From Opitutaceae bacterium (lineage in GTDB: Bacteria; Verrucomicrobiota; Verrucomicrobiia; Opitutales; Opitutaceae), in contig JAWLBB010000001.1 of NCBI GenBank assembly GCA_041395105.1, positions 992,001-1,056,000 on the forward strand: 64,000 bases of DNA, read 5' to 3'. Made by a program: the position numbers and the translations under genes. Below, in pieces: positions 42,563-51,409 of the stretch (position 1 is its first letter; each line of letters opens with the position of its first letter). Below the pieces are notes generated by a model. The model was given only the letters and a program-made list of their open reading frames with translations. It was not told the DNA's origin and did no database searches.

Positions 42563-45500
42563 ATGAAACGGTTAGTCGAATTTGCGTTACACTCACGTCT
42601 CCTCGTCGTCGTCCTGGGGCTGTTCATGATGGCAGCCGGGTTCTGGGGCTATACGAAGCTTCCTGTTGATTCCTTTCCCGATGTGTCTCCAAATCTGGTT
42701 CAGATTTTTACAGTCACCGAAGGTCTGGCACCCGAGGAAATCGAAAAGTATGTCACTTTTCCAGTCGAGTCCTCCATGAACGGCTTGCCGGGCGTGGAGA
42801 ACATCCGGTCGGTCTCCAACTTCGGACTCTCTGTCGTCAACGTGTATTTTGAAGACGGCATGGACATCTATTTCTGTCGACAACTCGTTGCCGAACGCCT
42901 GACCGAGGCCCGCGAGTTCATACCAGACGGATTTGGGGAACCCGCGATGGGTCCCATTTCGACTGGTATGGGCCTGGTGCTCTTTTATTATCTGGAGGAC
43001 ACCACTGGCCAATACTCGTTGACCGACCTCAGATCGATTCAGGATTGGATAATCAAGTTCAATCTACAGAACGTTCCCGGTGTCACCGAGGTGCTCGGTA
43101 TCGGAGGATTTGAAAAGCAGTTTCACGTCGAAGTCGAACCGCTCGCCCTGGAGCGGTACGGATTCACTGTCGGCCAGGTCATTGAGCGCATTGAGGACAA
43201 CAACCTCAATATAGGCGCTCAGTTCATCGAGAATAACAACGAGGAATACGTGGTCAGGTCCGTTGGTCTCGCAACCTCACTCGATGATATCCGCTCCATT
43301 CTGATGGGCAGTTTCGATGGAATACCGGTTACAGTTGGCGATGTGGCCGAGGTGAAGGAAGGAGCTGCCATCCGGCGCGGTCTTCAGACAAAAGATGGTA
43401 TTGCGGAAGTCGTATCCGGCCAGGTCATCAAGCTGTTCGGGACGAATGCGTCAACCGTCATTCAGTCGGTTGAGGAGAAGATCGCCCAGATCAATGAAAG
43501 CCTGCCCGATGGGGTGACCATCGTCCCCTATTATGAGCAGAAAACACTCGTTCAGTCAGCTGTCAGGACGGTCACTTCTGCACTGGGCCAGGGAATCTTG
43601 TTGGTCGCTCTCGTGCTCGTTATTTTTATGGGCGGATTGCGTCCGACGATTGTCGTAGCGACAGCCCTTCCATTTTCGGTTCTGTTTGCGACCCTTGGGA
43701 TGTACTATTTTGGAATCTCGGCGAATCTGATGTCGTTGGGAGGCCTTGCCATAGCCATCGGCATGTTGGTGGATGGCGCGATTGTGGTCGTCGAGAACGT
43801 TGATCAGCATCTGAGGACGGCTTCACCCCACGAGGCAAGGATGACAGTTGTCTCCAGAGCATGCAGTGAGGTCGCGCGGCCCGTCGGCTTTGCTGTTGCC
43901 ATTGTAATTCTGGTTTTTCTCCCTCTCTTTACGCTCACTGGAGTCGAGGGCAAAACCTTCCGTCCGTTGGCCTACTCGATCGCCCTGGCGATGAGTGGCG
44001 CGCTTATCTATGCATTGATCGTAGGGCCGACTCTGGCCTACTTCCTGATGCGGGGTCCAAAACGGAAAGGCTTGGACGATGGATCCAGTCAACCCAATGA
44101 GAGTTTCATCGTCCGCATATTGCAGGCCCCGTACCGGCCTGTTGTTGGTTTTCTGGTGAACCATCGATGGATCGCTGTGCTGGGGGCGACTCTTCTGCTG
44201 GGAGCGGGGCTGTGGATATTTCCGAAGTTGGGCACCGAATTCACGCCCGAACTCAACGAGGGCACCATCGTCGTGAAACTTAAAATGGCGCCATCGATAT
44301 CCATTGATACTTCCAAGCAGATGACACAGGCGATCGAACGTCGAATTCTCGATGTGCCAGAAGTCAGAAAGATCGTCACACGAATAGGTCGTGGAGAAGT
44401 GGGTGCGCACGCCGACCCGATCAATGCGGCAGAACTCTACCTAATCCTGTCACCTGCGGAAGAATGGCATCGGCCGTACGATCAGGAAGCGATGGTTGAG
44501 CAAATCCGCGAGGCCATTGGTGACCCACCCGGAGTAGTCGTGAACTATACCCAGCCGATCGAGATGTCGGTGGATGAATTGCTTGAGGGCGTGCAAGCCG
44601 AACTCGCTGTGAAGCTGTTCGGTGAAGATCTCGACGTCCTGCTTGGAAAGGCCAATGAAATCGCCGCGTCACTCGGGTCAGTCGAAGGTGCGCGTGACGT
44701 TCAGGTCGACCAGGTAACGGGGTCCCCGCAGTTGCTGATTCGGATCAATCGTGGAGCTGCGGCCCGATACAATCTGAATGTGGGCGACATACAGCGTGTC
44801 ATCCAGGCCGGCATTGGCGGGGCAGAGGCCGGCCTTATCTTCGAGGGCATTCGCAGGTATGAAATCGTCGTACGCTATCCGGCTGCCTACCGCTCAAGCT
44901 TGGGTGCGATCAGTGAGACAATTATCCGCAGCCCAGATGGCTCCCTGGTCCCCCTCGATGAAGTGGCCACGGTCGAGGAAATTATCGGCCCCCGCCAGAT
45001 TACGCGCGAGCGAAGCCAGCGTTTTATTGCGATTCAATGCAATGTGAGCGGGAGGGATATCGGCAGTTTCGTGGAGGACGCGGAGAAAGCGATAGCTGAT
45101 CAGGTCGACCTTCCAGCTGGATACCTGACCACCTGGGGCGGTTCCTACAAGTTGCAGCAGGAAGCAAACAGGCGCTTCGCGGTTGTTATCCCCATTACTC
45201 TGTTGCTCATTCTCCTAATGATCTATGCCGCGTTGGATTCATTGCGGAATAGCATGCTTATCCTCTTGAACATCCCGTTGGCGCTCGTTGGCGGTGTCGC
45301 CGCGCTCTGGATCGCGGGAGAAAACCTTTCTGTGCCTGCCACGGTAGGATTCATCGCCTTGTTTGGTATCGCTCTGGGTAACGGCCTGGTCCTCATAACC
45401 TATACCAACCAATTGCTTCGCGAAGGCATGGAAATCGGAGCGGCCTCGGTCGAAGCGGCTTGCCGGAGACTCCGGCCGGTCTTGATGACTGCCATTACGA

Positions 45501-45670
45501 CCGGCCTCGGTTTGCTTCCGCTCCTTCTCGCGAATGGCACGGGCAGCGAAGTGCAGCGACCGCTGGCGCTGGTGGTCACCGGTGGCCTCGTCAGTTCGAC
45601 ACTGCTCACCCTCCTCGTGGTGCCCGCCCTCTACAAGTGGTTCGCCATCAATCCCGAAATTGAATCCTAA
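42563..45670 (+). CDS. Heavy-metal RND efflux pump, CzcA/CusA type
   Basis: 1035 residues, the usual length. Features are the N-terminal helix, the periplasmic repeat with NLVQIFTVTEGLAPEEIEKY, the helix-4 region GGLAIAIGMLVDGAIVVVEN of the proton path, and the C-terminal GFIALFGIALGNGLVLITYT. It moves metal ions from the periplasm or membrane out of the cell using protons. It starts 18 bases after the adaptor stop. Exact metal cannot be told from sequence alone. Confidence 0.9.
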   Translation: MKRLVEFALHSRLLVVVLGLFMMAAGFWGYTKLPVDSFPDVSPNLVQIFTVTEGLAPEEIEKYVTFPVESSMNGLPGVENIRSVSNFGLSVVNVYFEDGMDIYFCRQLVAERLTEAREFIPDGFGEPAMGPISTGMGLVLFYYLEDTTGQYSLTDLRSIQDWIIKFNLQNVPGVTEVLGIGGFEKQFHVEVEPLALERYGFTVGQVIERIEDNNLNIGAQFIENNNEEYVVRSVGLATSLDDIRSILMGSFDGIPVTVGDVAEVKEGAAIRRGLQTKDGIAEVVSGQVIKLFGTNASTVIQSVEEKIAQINESLPDGVTIVPYYEQKTLVQSAVRTVTSALGQGILLVALVLVIFMGGLRPTIVVATALPFSVLFATLGMYYFGISANLMSLGGLAIAIGMLVDGAIVVVENVDQHLRTASPHEARMTVVSRACSEVARPVGFAVAIVILVFLPLFTLTGVEGKTFRPLAYSIALAMSGALIYALIVGPTLAYFLMRGPKRKGLDDGSSQPNESFIVRILQAPYRPVVGFLVNHRWIAVLGATLLLGAGLWIFPKLGTEFTPELNEGTIVVKLKMAPSISIDTSKQMTQAIERRILDVPEVRKIVTRIGRGEVGAHADPINAAELYLILSPAEEWHRPYDQEAMVEQIREAIGDPPGVVVNYTQPIEMSVDELLEGVQAELAVKLFGEDLDVLLGKANEIAASLGSVEGARDVQVDQVTGSPQLLIRINRGAAARYNLNVGDIQRVIQAGIGGAEAGLIFEGIRRYEIVVRYPAAYRSSLGAISETIIRSPDGSLVPLDEVATVEEIIGPRQITRERSQRFIAIQCNVSGRDIGSFVEDAEKAIADQVDLPAGYLTTWGGSYKLQQEANRRFAVVIPITLLLILLMIYAALDSLRNSMLILLNIPLALVGGVAALWIAGENLSVPATVGFIALFGIALGNGLVLITYTNQLLREGMEIGAASVEAACRRLRPVLMTAITTGLGLLPLLLANGTGSEVQRPLALVVTGGLVSSTLLTLLVVPALYKWFAINPEIES

Positions 45671-45681
45671 ACCATCATCAT

Positions 45682-46056
45682 ATGAAGGAAATCAAGGCAT
45701 ACATAAAGGCTATCAAGCGCGACGAAGTCACAAATGCACTGCACAGGATCAAAGGACTCCAAGGGGCCAGCTTCTCGAACGTGCTGGGTTTTGGTCGAAG
45801 CAAAGAGATGAGTTCCGGCCATGCTTCCGGTTCCGACGTGTCCGGCTACGTAAAACACGTTAAGGTCGAAGTTGTCTGCGACGCCGAGCTTGAATCCGCG
45901 GTGGTGGAGGCGATCCATCGAGCGGCCCACACCGGGCTGCGGGGTGATGGTCGGATCTTCGTCAGCGATATTGGTTACAGTATTCGGATACAGGAGGATC
46001 CTGAAGCGAGACCATCAAGATCCGTTCCGCTGAACGATCCAACGACTGAATCTTAA
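45682..46056 (+). CDS. PII-like protein of a metal-efflux operon
   Basis: 124 residues. MKEIKAYIKAIKRDEVTNAL and LGFGRSKE, with VKVEVVCDAELESAVVEAIH and GDGRIFVSDIGYSIRI, follow the PII (GlnB) trimer fold, but the T-loop Tyr and the nucleotide-binding details of GlnB are not conserved. PII-like proteins beside CzcA/CusA pumps are known and may sense metal or nucleotide at the pump. The start is 11 bases after the pump stop. Confidence 0.75.
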   Translation: MKEIKAYIKAIKRDEVTNALHRIKGLQGASFSNVLGFGRSKEMSSGHASGSDVSGYVKHVKVEVVCDAELESAVVEAIHRAAHTGLRGDGRIFVSDIGYSIRIQEDPEARPSRSVPLNDPTTES

Positions 46057-46214
46057 GGGCAGATACCCCGCGCCTTATGAGCATTCGAGCGCTGAAGGTT
46101 CCATGCCTCGGGCATCTGTCTTGGATTCGTAGAGCCCGCTGAACGCGCCTGGATCACTAGCCTCGTTCCGCCGCTTTACTCCTGTTGCTCGTGCGCGGCA
46201 AACCCAAGAAAAGG

Positions 46215-48464
46215 ATGAATAACGACGACCACCTCAAAGGGAACCACCACGGGGAGCACGGCCACGACTGCTGCGATGATCACGATTACGGCAGACCTGT
46301 GAAGGAGCGAACGGTATTGAATGAGGGTGTCGCAGGGGATATCCAGATCAACCTGCGCGTCGAGGGGATGGATTGCTCGGAGGAAGTCGCGCTGATCGAA
46401 AAGGCGCTACGGCCAATGGAAGGCGTTCGCGAAGTGCGGGCTAATGTGGTGACTGAGAAAGTAACCATCGCCCACGACGAGCGCGTTAGCCAGCGGGCCT
46501 TGATCGAAGCCATCGGCGCGGTGGGTTTGAAAGCGGAACCCGCGGACGCTCCGCGCGATAACGACGGTGCGAGTGCCGCCCAGCATGCACGGGCTATCTC
46601 GGTCGGACTTTCCGCCGTCCTTGCGACGCTCGGACTGGTCGTGCTTTGGACGGGGCTCGGGCCGGAGTGGTTGGCGGTCGTACTCTTCATCGGCGCGATC
46701 GTCTCAGGCGGCTGGTTCATTTTTCCGAAGGCGGTCGGAGCTGTGCGGCGGTTTTCGCCGGATATGAATCTGCTCATGACCGTCGCCGTCATCGGCGCGG
46801 CCATCATCGGCGAATGGGCGGAAGCTGCCGCCGTGGTCTTCCTCTTCGCGCTCTCCGAAATGCTGGAGGCATTCAGCGTCCAGCGGGCGCGGCGCGCCAT
46901 CGAATCGCTGCTCGATCTCACGCCCGCCACGGCGCTCGTGAAGCGAGGCGACACTTTCGAAGAACTGCAGGTCGAGCAGGTGGAAATCGGCGAGGTGATC
47001 GCGATCAGATCCGGCGCGCGCGTGCCGCTCGATGGCGAAGTCACCAGCGGTGCGTCGGCCATCAATCAAGCGCCCATCACCGGCGAATCCATGCCCATCG
47101 AGAAGAAGCCGGGCGACACCATTTTCGCCGGGACAATCAACGGCGAAGGCTCGCTCGAAGCCCGAGTCACCAAGGCGTCCACCGACACGATGCTCGCGAA
47201 AATCATCCACCTCGTCGAGGAGGCGCAGTCGCAGAAAGCGCCCTCGCAGCGATTCGTCGACGTCTTCGCGAAATACTACACGCCTGCTGTGATGGTGCTT
47301 GCGCTACTCGTTTTCTTCGTGCCGCCGATCGCTTTCGACGGCGATTGGTTCACATGGACCTATCGTGCGCTCGTGCTGCTCGTCATTGCCTGTCCCTGCG
47401 CGCTGGTCATTTCCACGCCTGTCTCTATTGTTTCCGGACTCACCGCGATGGCCCGGCGCGGCGTGCTCATCAAGGGCGGCGCGTTCCTTGAGTCCATCGG
47501 CCGTCTGCGCGCGCTCGCGCTCGACAAGACCGGCACCATTACCGAAGGCCGCCCGCGCGTCCTCGCCGTCACCGCACTTGGCGGAAAATCCGAGGACGAA
47601 ATCCTGCGCATCGCCGCTGCCATCGACACGCACTCCGATCATCCGCTCGCCCAGGCCGTCACCGCCTATGCAAAGGAACGCGGCACCGAGTTTCCGCGCG
47701 GTGAGAACTACCAGTCGCGCACCGGGCGCGGAGCCGAAGCGGAGATTGATGGCCACAATTACTTCGTGGGCAACCACCGCTTCACCCACGAACTGGCCGT
47801 CTGCTCCGAGAGTCTCGAACGCCAGCTCGCCGAAATCGAAAGCCGTGCCCAATCCGTCGTCGTAGTCGGACACCGGCCCCACGCCGATTGCCAGGGCGAA
47901 GTCCTCGGCATCCTCGCCATTGGCGACGCCATCCGAGCCAACGCCGGGCAAGCTATCCGCGACCTGCACACCGCAGGCATCGAGCGCGTCGTTATGCTCA
48001 GTGGAGACAACCAGCGCACCGCCGACGCCATCGCGGAGCAAACCGGCATCGACGAAGCCCATGGCGATCTTCTACCCGACGACAAAGTCGCCCGCATCCG
48101 CGCGTTGCTCGCCGAGCATACGCATGTCGGCATGATCGGCGACGGCGTGAACGACGCCCCGGCGATGGCCGCCGCTACCGTCGGCATCGCAATGGGCGCG
48201 GCCGGCACGGATACCGCCATCGAGACCGCCGACATCGCCTTGATGAAAGACGACCTGAGCAAAGTCGCCGAGACCATCCGGCTCGGACGTCGCACCTTGG
48301 GCATCATCCAGTTCAACATCGCCTTTGCTCTGGCGATCAAAGCCGTCTTCCTCGTCCTTGCGGTGCTCGGCTACACCAGCCTCTGGCTCGCCATCCTCGC
48401 TGACACTGGTGCCACTTTACTGGTGATCGCAAATTCGCTCCGCTTGTTGATGCCAAGAAACTAA
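46215..48464 (+). CDS. Heavy-metal P1B-type ATPase (ZntA/CadA type)
   Basis: 749 residues from ATG 46215, which follows AAAAGGATG. A His/Asp/Cys-rich start (HHGEHGHDCCDDHDYG) precedes one HMA domain with GMDCSEEV, a single-Cys variant of CxxC. Later come the phosphatase TGES, the transmembrane CPCALVIST, the phosphorylation DKTGT near 436, the HP of the N domain in THSDHPLAQAV, and GDGVNDAPAMA. It exports Zn, Cd or Pb into the periplasm, from where the RND pump can take over. Confidence 0.9.
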   Translation: MNNDDHLKGNHHGEHGHDCCDDHDYGRPVKERTVLNEGVAGDIQINLRVEGMDCSEEVALIEKALRPMEGVREVRANVVTEKVTIAHDERVSQRALIEAIGAVGLKAEPADAPRDNDGASAAQHARAISVGLSAVLATLGLVVLWTGLGPEWLAVVLFIGAIVSGGWFIFPKAVGAVRRFSPDMNLLMTVAVIGAAIIGEWAEAAAVVFLFALSEMLEAFSVQRARRAIESLLDLTPATALVKRGDTFEELQVEQVEIGEVIAIRSGARVPLDGEVTSGASAINQAPITGESMPIEKKPGDTIFAGTINGEGSLEARVTKASTDTMLAKIIHLVEEAQSQKAPSQRFVDVFAKYYTPAVMVLALLVFFVPPIAFDGDWFTWTYRALVLLVIACPCALVISTPVSIVSGLTAMARRGVLIKGGAFLESIGRLRALALDKTGTITEGRPRVLAVTALGGKSEDEILRIAAAIDTHSDHPLAQAVTAYAKERGTEFPRGENYQSRTGRGAEAEIDGHNYFVGNHRFTHELAVCSESLERQLAEIESRAQSVVVVGHRPHADCQGEVLGILAIGDAIRANAGQAIRDLHTAGIERVVMLSGDNQRTADAIAEQTGIDEAHGDLLPDDKVARIRALLAEHTHVGMIGDGVNDAPAMAAATVGIAMGAAGTDTAIETADIALMKDDLSKVAETIRLGRRTLGIIQFNIAFALAIKAVFLVLAVLGYTSLWLAILADTGATLLVIANSLRLLMPRN

Positions 48465-48485
48465 GCCACCCCATCTTCTGGAATT

Positions 48486-48755
48486 ATGATTCGTAACGAC
48501 AATCCCCAAAAGTGCCGTTTCGCTGCTCAAACGAAGAGTGTCCAAGAACGGGATACGCCGACTCCGTACCTCAGTTCTTTGGTTGGTAGCTGGCTTGGGG
48601 GCATCGATTTTCCGATCGAACTTGGGTTTTCAGTAGGGGTCCGTAGGGCCGAAATTCCGGGAGGTGGTCAACCATCGATGGAGTTTGACCCAATCAGGGC
48701 TCAAAAATCTCAGTATCAGTCAACGTATCAGATACACGGAATTCATATCAGCTGA
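48486..48755 (+). CDS. Possible unknown protein, 89 residues
   Basis: ATG 48486 with no clear ribosome site. The peptide (TPYLSSLVGSWLGGIDFPIE, LGFSVGVRRAEIPG) has no family pattern. The TGA overlaps the first base of the ankyrin gene. It could equally be the leader of that gene. Confidence 0.25.
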   Translation: MIRNDNPQKCRFAAQTKSVQERDTPTPYLSSLVGSWLGGIDFPIELGFSVGVRRAEIPGGGQPSMEFDPIRAQKSQYQSTYQIHGIHIS

Positions 48756-49810
48756 TGATTACGAGATCTGTAATGGTATCTTCAATCGCGATCGCACTTG
48801 GCTTACAGTTCCTCACGGCACTGGATGCTTTAGGCAATAGGGAGTCAACAGATCTGACTCTTCCATCGTATCTTGGCCAAACGGAGATCGTTCGTGACCT
48901 CTTGAGTGCTGGCGTCGATGTGAATGAATCGAATGCCGACGGTCGTACGCCATTGATGTTCGCCTCTGCTGCGGGCCAGATTGAGGTCATGAAGATCTTG
49001 TTGGAGGCAGGGGCTGATCCTGGTGCGGCTGCTAGAGACGGAACCACGGCCTTAATGGCGGCATCCGAAGAGGGTCATGCGTCAACTGTTGCGATTCTGT
49101 TAAGGGCGGGTGCTGGCGTAAACGCTCAATTGGCCGACGGTCGAACGCCGCTGATGGCGGCCGCATTCTTTGGGTATACCAAGATTGTAGAGACTCTATT
49201 GGAAGCGGGGGCTGATCCACGACTGGCTGATCGTCGTGGAAGGACAGCACTCATGTGGGCGTCTCAGAGTGGCCGAGTCGCGGCGGTGACGATCTTGTTG
49301 AAGAACGGAGGCAACGTTGATGTTGCGGCGAATGATGGCGCAACTTCGTTGATGTTGGCGGCTGAGGAGGGAAAGCTCAAAGTCGTCAGAATGTTGATTG
49401 AAGCAGGGGCAGACTTGAATTCGGCGGCAAACAATGGGGCGACAGCTCTAATTTTAGCGGCAAATTATGGCAGGTTGGAGGTTGCCAAGGCTCTTATTGG
49501 TGCAGGAGCAAGAATTGACGCAGTTACCGGCGATGGTGTCACCGCACTCATAATGGCAAGTCAGAATGATAACGTCTCGATCGTTTCCGCTCTTCTGAAA
49601 GCGGGTGCGGATGTAAATGCAGTGACTAAGATTGGGGCTACGGCGCTTATGACCGCTGCTGCTCGGGGGAATGCTGAAATTGTCAGGATTCTTCTGGAAG
49701 CGGGAGCCGACGAGAATTTGACCATGAATAATGGCGCAACAGCTTGGATACTGGCAGAAGACAACGGTCACGCCGTTGTTGCCCGAGTTCTTTTGGAATG
49801 GAACAGATAG
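48755..49810 (+). CDS. Secreted ankyrin-repeat protein
   Basis: 351 residues with a signal-like start (VMVSSIAIALGLQFLTALDA) and then about ten ankyrin repeats of 33 residues, each of the type DGRTPLMFASAAGQIEVMKI plus LLEAGADP. The repeats differ mainly at the ends of each unit. It probably binds a protein partner in the periplasm or outside. It is not in an obvious operon with metal genes; in other bacteria such proteins partner catalases or effectors, but nothing here shows that. Confidence 0.85.
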   Translation: MITRSVMVSSIAIALGLQFLTALDALGNRESTDLTLPSYLGQTEIVRDLLSAGVDVNESNADGRTPLMFASAAGQIEVMKILLEAGADPGAAARDGTTALMAASEEGHASTVAILLRAGAGVNAQLADGRTPLMAAAFFGYTKIVETLLEAGADPRLADRRGRTALMWASQSGRVAAVTILLKNGGNVDVAANDGATSLMLAAEEGKLKVVRMLIEAGADLNSAANNGATALILAANYGRLEVAKALIGAGARIDAVTGDGVTALIMASQNDNVSIVSALLKAGADVNAVTKIGATALMTAAARGNAEIVRILLEAGADENLTMNNGATAWILAEDNGHAVVARVLLEWNR

Positions 49811-50122
49811 TCGGAGCGCACGCTTGTACTGCATCTTCTGTGTCATTAAGGAAGCGGGATGATCTCAATCATATATGGCAGTTGGCATGACTAACATCGA
49901 CATTGATATTGCCGTCTTCGCATTCCTCCAGAATCTCTCTCTATGCTCTTGTTTATGGGGAAACCAAGGTTCTTCAACTTGTAGTCTGATAATGAACAAT
50001 ATTCGGTCTGAATTGGATTCGTCGTCTGGTCTTCAGTCAGCGCGGGTATCGAGAGCGGAGCCATGGCGACTGCAAGGGAAGATCTCGCTTCCTTGATAGC
50101 GCCTGGTTCCTCATTTCGATTT
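49811..50122. other. Intergenic stretch
   Basis: No gene recognised; short AT-rich frames only. It lies between the ankyrin gene and the end of the convergent DUF3147 gene. Confidence 0.4.
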
Positions 50123-50479
50123 TCATGGAATAAGCGATACTCCGAAACGCTTCATAACGTATGCCGTAATGACAAAGCATAAAACCGTGAGAAAGATACT
50201 TGCGCCAAGTGATGTCCAAAAACCTAGCCCGCGATTTAGCATCCAAGGCATGAGTAAGAACATGGGCAATGTTGGTAAGGCATACCAAAATGTATAATAA
50301 GCATGATTAGATATTTTGCCTATCTCTTGGTCTTCGATGTAGAGCCATATCATAATCATGATGGTCACCAGAGGCAAAGCTGCCAAGAGTGCGCCCAAAC
50401 GATCAGCCCGCTTTGCCACTTCGGAAACTGCGACAATGATAAACGCTGTCACGGCATATTTGATGAGGAGTAGGAGCAT
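50123..50479 (-). CDS. DUF3147 membrane protein
   Basis: 118 residues with four hydrophobic helices. AVSEVAKRADRLGALLAALP, then VTIMIMIWLYIE and YTFWYALPTLPMFLLMPWML, follows the DUF3147 family of small inner-membrane proteins. Function unknown. The family is often seen near metal or stress genes, so its position here is not surprising. Confidence 0.75.
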   Translation of the reverse strand: MLLLLIKYAVTAFIIVAVSEVAKRADRLGALLAALPLVTIMIMIWLYIEDQEIGKISNHAYYTFWYALPTLPMFLLMPWMLNRGLGFWTSLGASIFLTVLCFVITAYVMKRFGVSLIP

Positions 50480-50606
50480 TGTTTTTTGGTCGAACGTCAG
50501 AGGTCAGGTGGGGCGGGGCTAGTTGTCGTTGCTTGCAGCGGTTTGTGGGCGCCCAGCTTGGGCACGTAGTAAATGAAATGAAAGTCCCCCTATCGGAGAA
50601 CCAAGC

Positions 50607-50888
50607 ATGATCAAACACGAAAGAAACGACTATCCCGCTGAGTGGGACCATCTGTGGAAGGGTAGAGGAAACTGGCGAGTGGATGAAGAAGAATCGTTTA
50701 GAACGCCGACACGACGGATGAGTTGGCACTACACAGCGAATTCCACTGGTTCAGGTCGAGAAGGTAAATACGGAGGTTCTGCCGGGAAGCAACGCGTTCT
50801 TAGAGGCTGTCTTAAAAGTGATGAAATGTGTCGTTTGGTCAGAAAAGGCCACGCCGCAAGGCACATCCCAAATGGGGTATCCCTGTAG
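50607..50888 (+). CDS. Possible small ORF interrupted by a MITE
   Basis: ATG 50607 follows CGGAGAACCAAGC. The first 64 residues (MIKHERNDYPAEWDHLWKGR) look like a small hydrophilic protein. From 50803 the frame is MITE sequence, so the original C terminus has been replaced. No family is recognised. Confidence 0.3.
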   Translation: MIKHERNDYPAEWDHLWKGRGNWRVDEEESFRTPTRRMSWHYTANSTGSGREGKYGGSAGKQRVLRGCLKSDEMCRLVRKGHAARHIPNGVSL

Positions 50889-51080
50889 GGCTTTCCCTTT
50901 GGGATGGAACGCGGCACCGTGGTTATTTCTGTCCAAACCCTTCGGGCAGAGTTGCTTTGGGCTCGTGGCCGGCGTTGGGCGCGAGGACCAGGGCCTACAG
51001 GCCCGGGCACCTCGCTCCCGCCTTGCCCAACGACCCAAATCAATCTCTGCGACACGCTTCAGCACTTTTAGGACAGCCTC
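50803..51080. mobile_element. MITE of 278 bp with TTA target duplication
   Basis: GAGGCTGTCTTAAAAGT at the left is complementary to ACTTTTAGGACAGCCTC at the right (16 of 17), and TTA flanks both sides (50800-50802 and 51081-51083). The inside has no transposase. Three-base TNA duplications with GAGGCTG ends suit IS5-group transposases, so it was probably mobilised by such an IS elsewhere. Confidence 0.65.
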
Positions 51081-51083
51081 TTA

Positions 51084-51409
51084 CCTGGGGAACTCCCATG
51101 GAGGAAATGCCGTGAGAAGTCAGCAGAGGCCATAGTAGTCTCTTCAAATGAGCCGTGAGTAGCCGGCCATGTCTTGCGTGGGGCGAAGGACAGGGAGGTC
51201 TAGTCTCAATTGAGATGAAGGCCCAAACTCCATTCCCACGGCCAAGCCAGATGGCCAGCCTGATTCAGTTCCGATTCAAATCAAATGCGGGCTGACCGAT
51301 CGGGTACGTTACGGTTACCACGTCGTTCACTGCGTCCTGGCGCAGCCTCTCCGCGAGGCGCAAGCAGGTTACGCACCAGGCATTGACTTTGTCGATGCTG
51401 GCGAAGGAT
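51084..51409. other. Intergenic stretch with a possible gene fragment
   Basis: No complete gene. A minus-strand frame of about 50 codons (51264-51416) includes VNAWCVTCLRLAERLRQDAV, which recalls a thioredoxin-like WCxxC but has no start codon. It may be a leftover of a deleted gene. Confidence 0.3.

Noticed and set aside
46646..48062. Several long frames on both strands inside the P-type ATPase gene
   Set aside because: High GC keeps all frames open here; only the ATPase frame has motifs.
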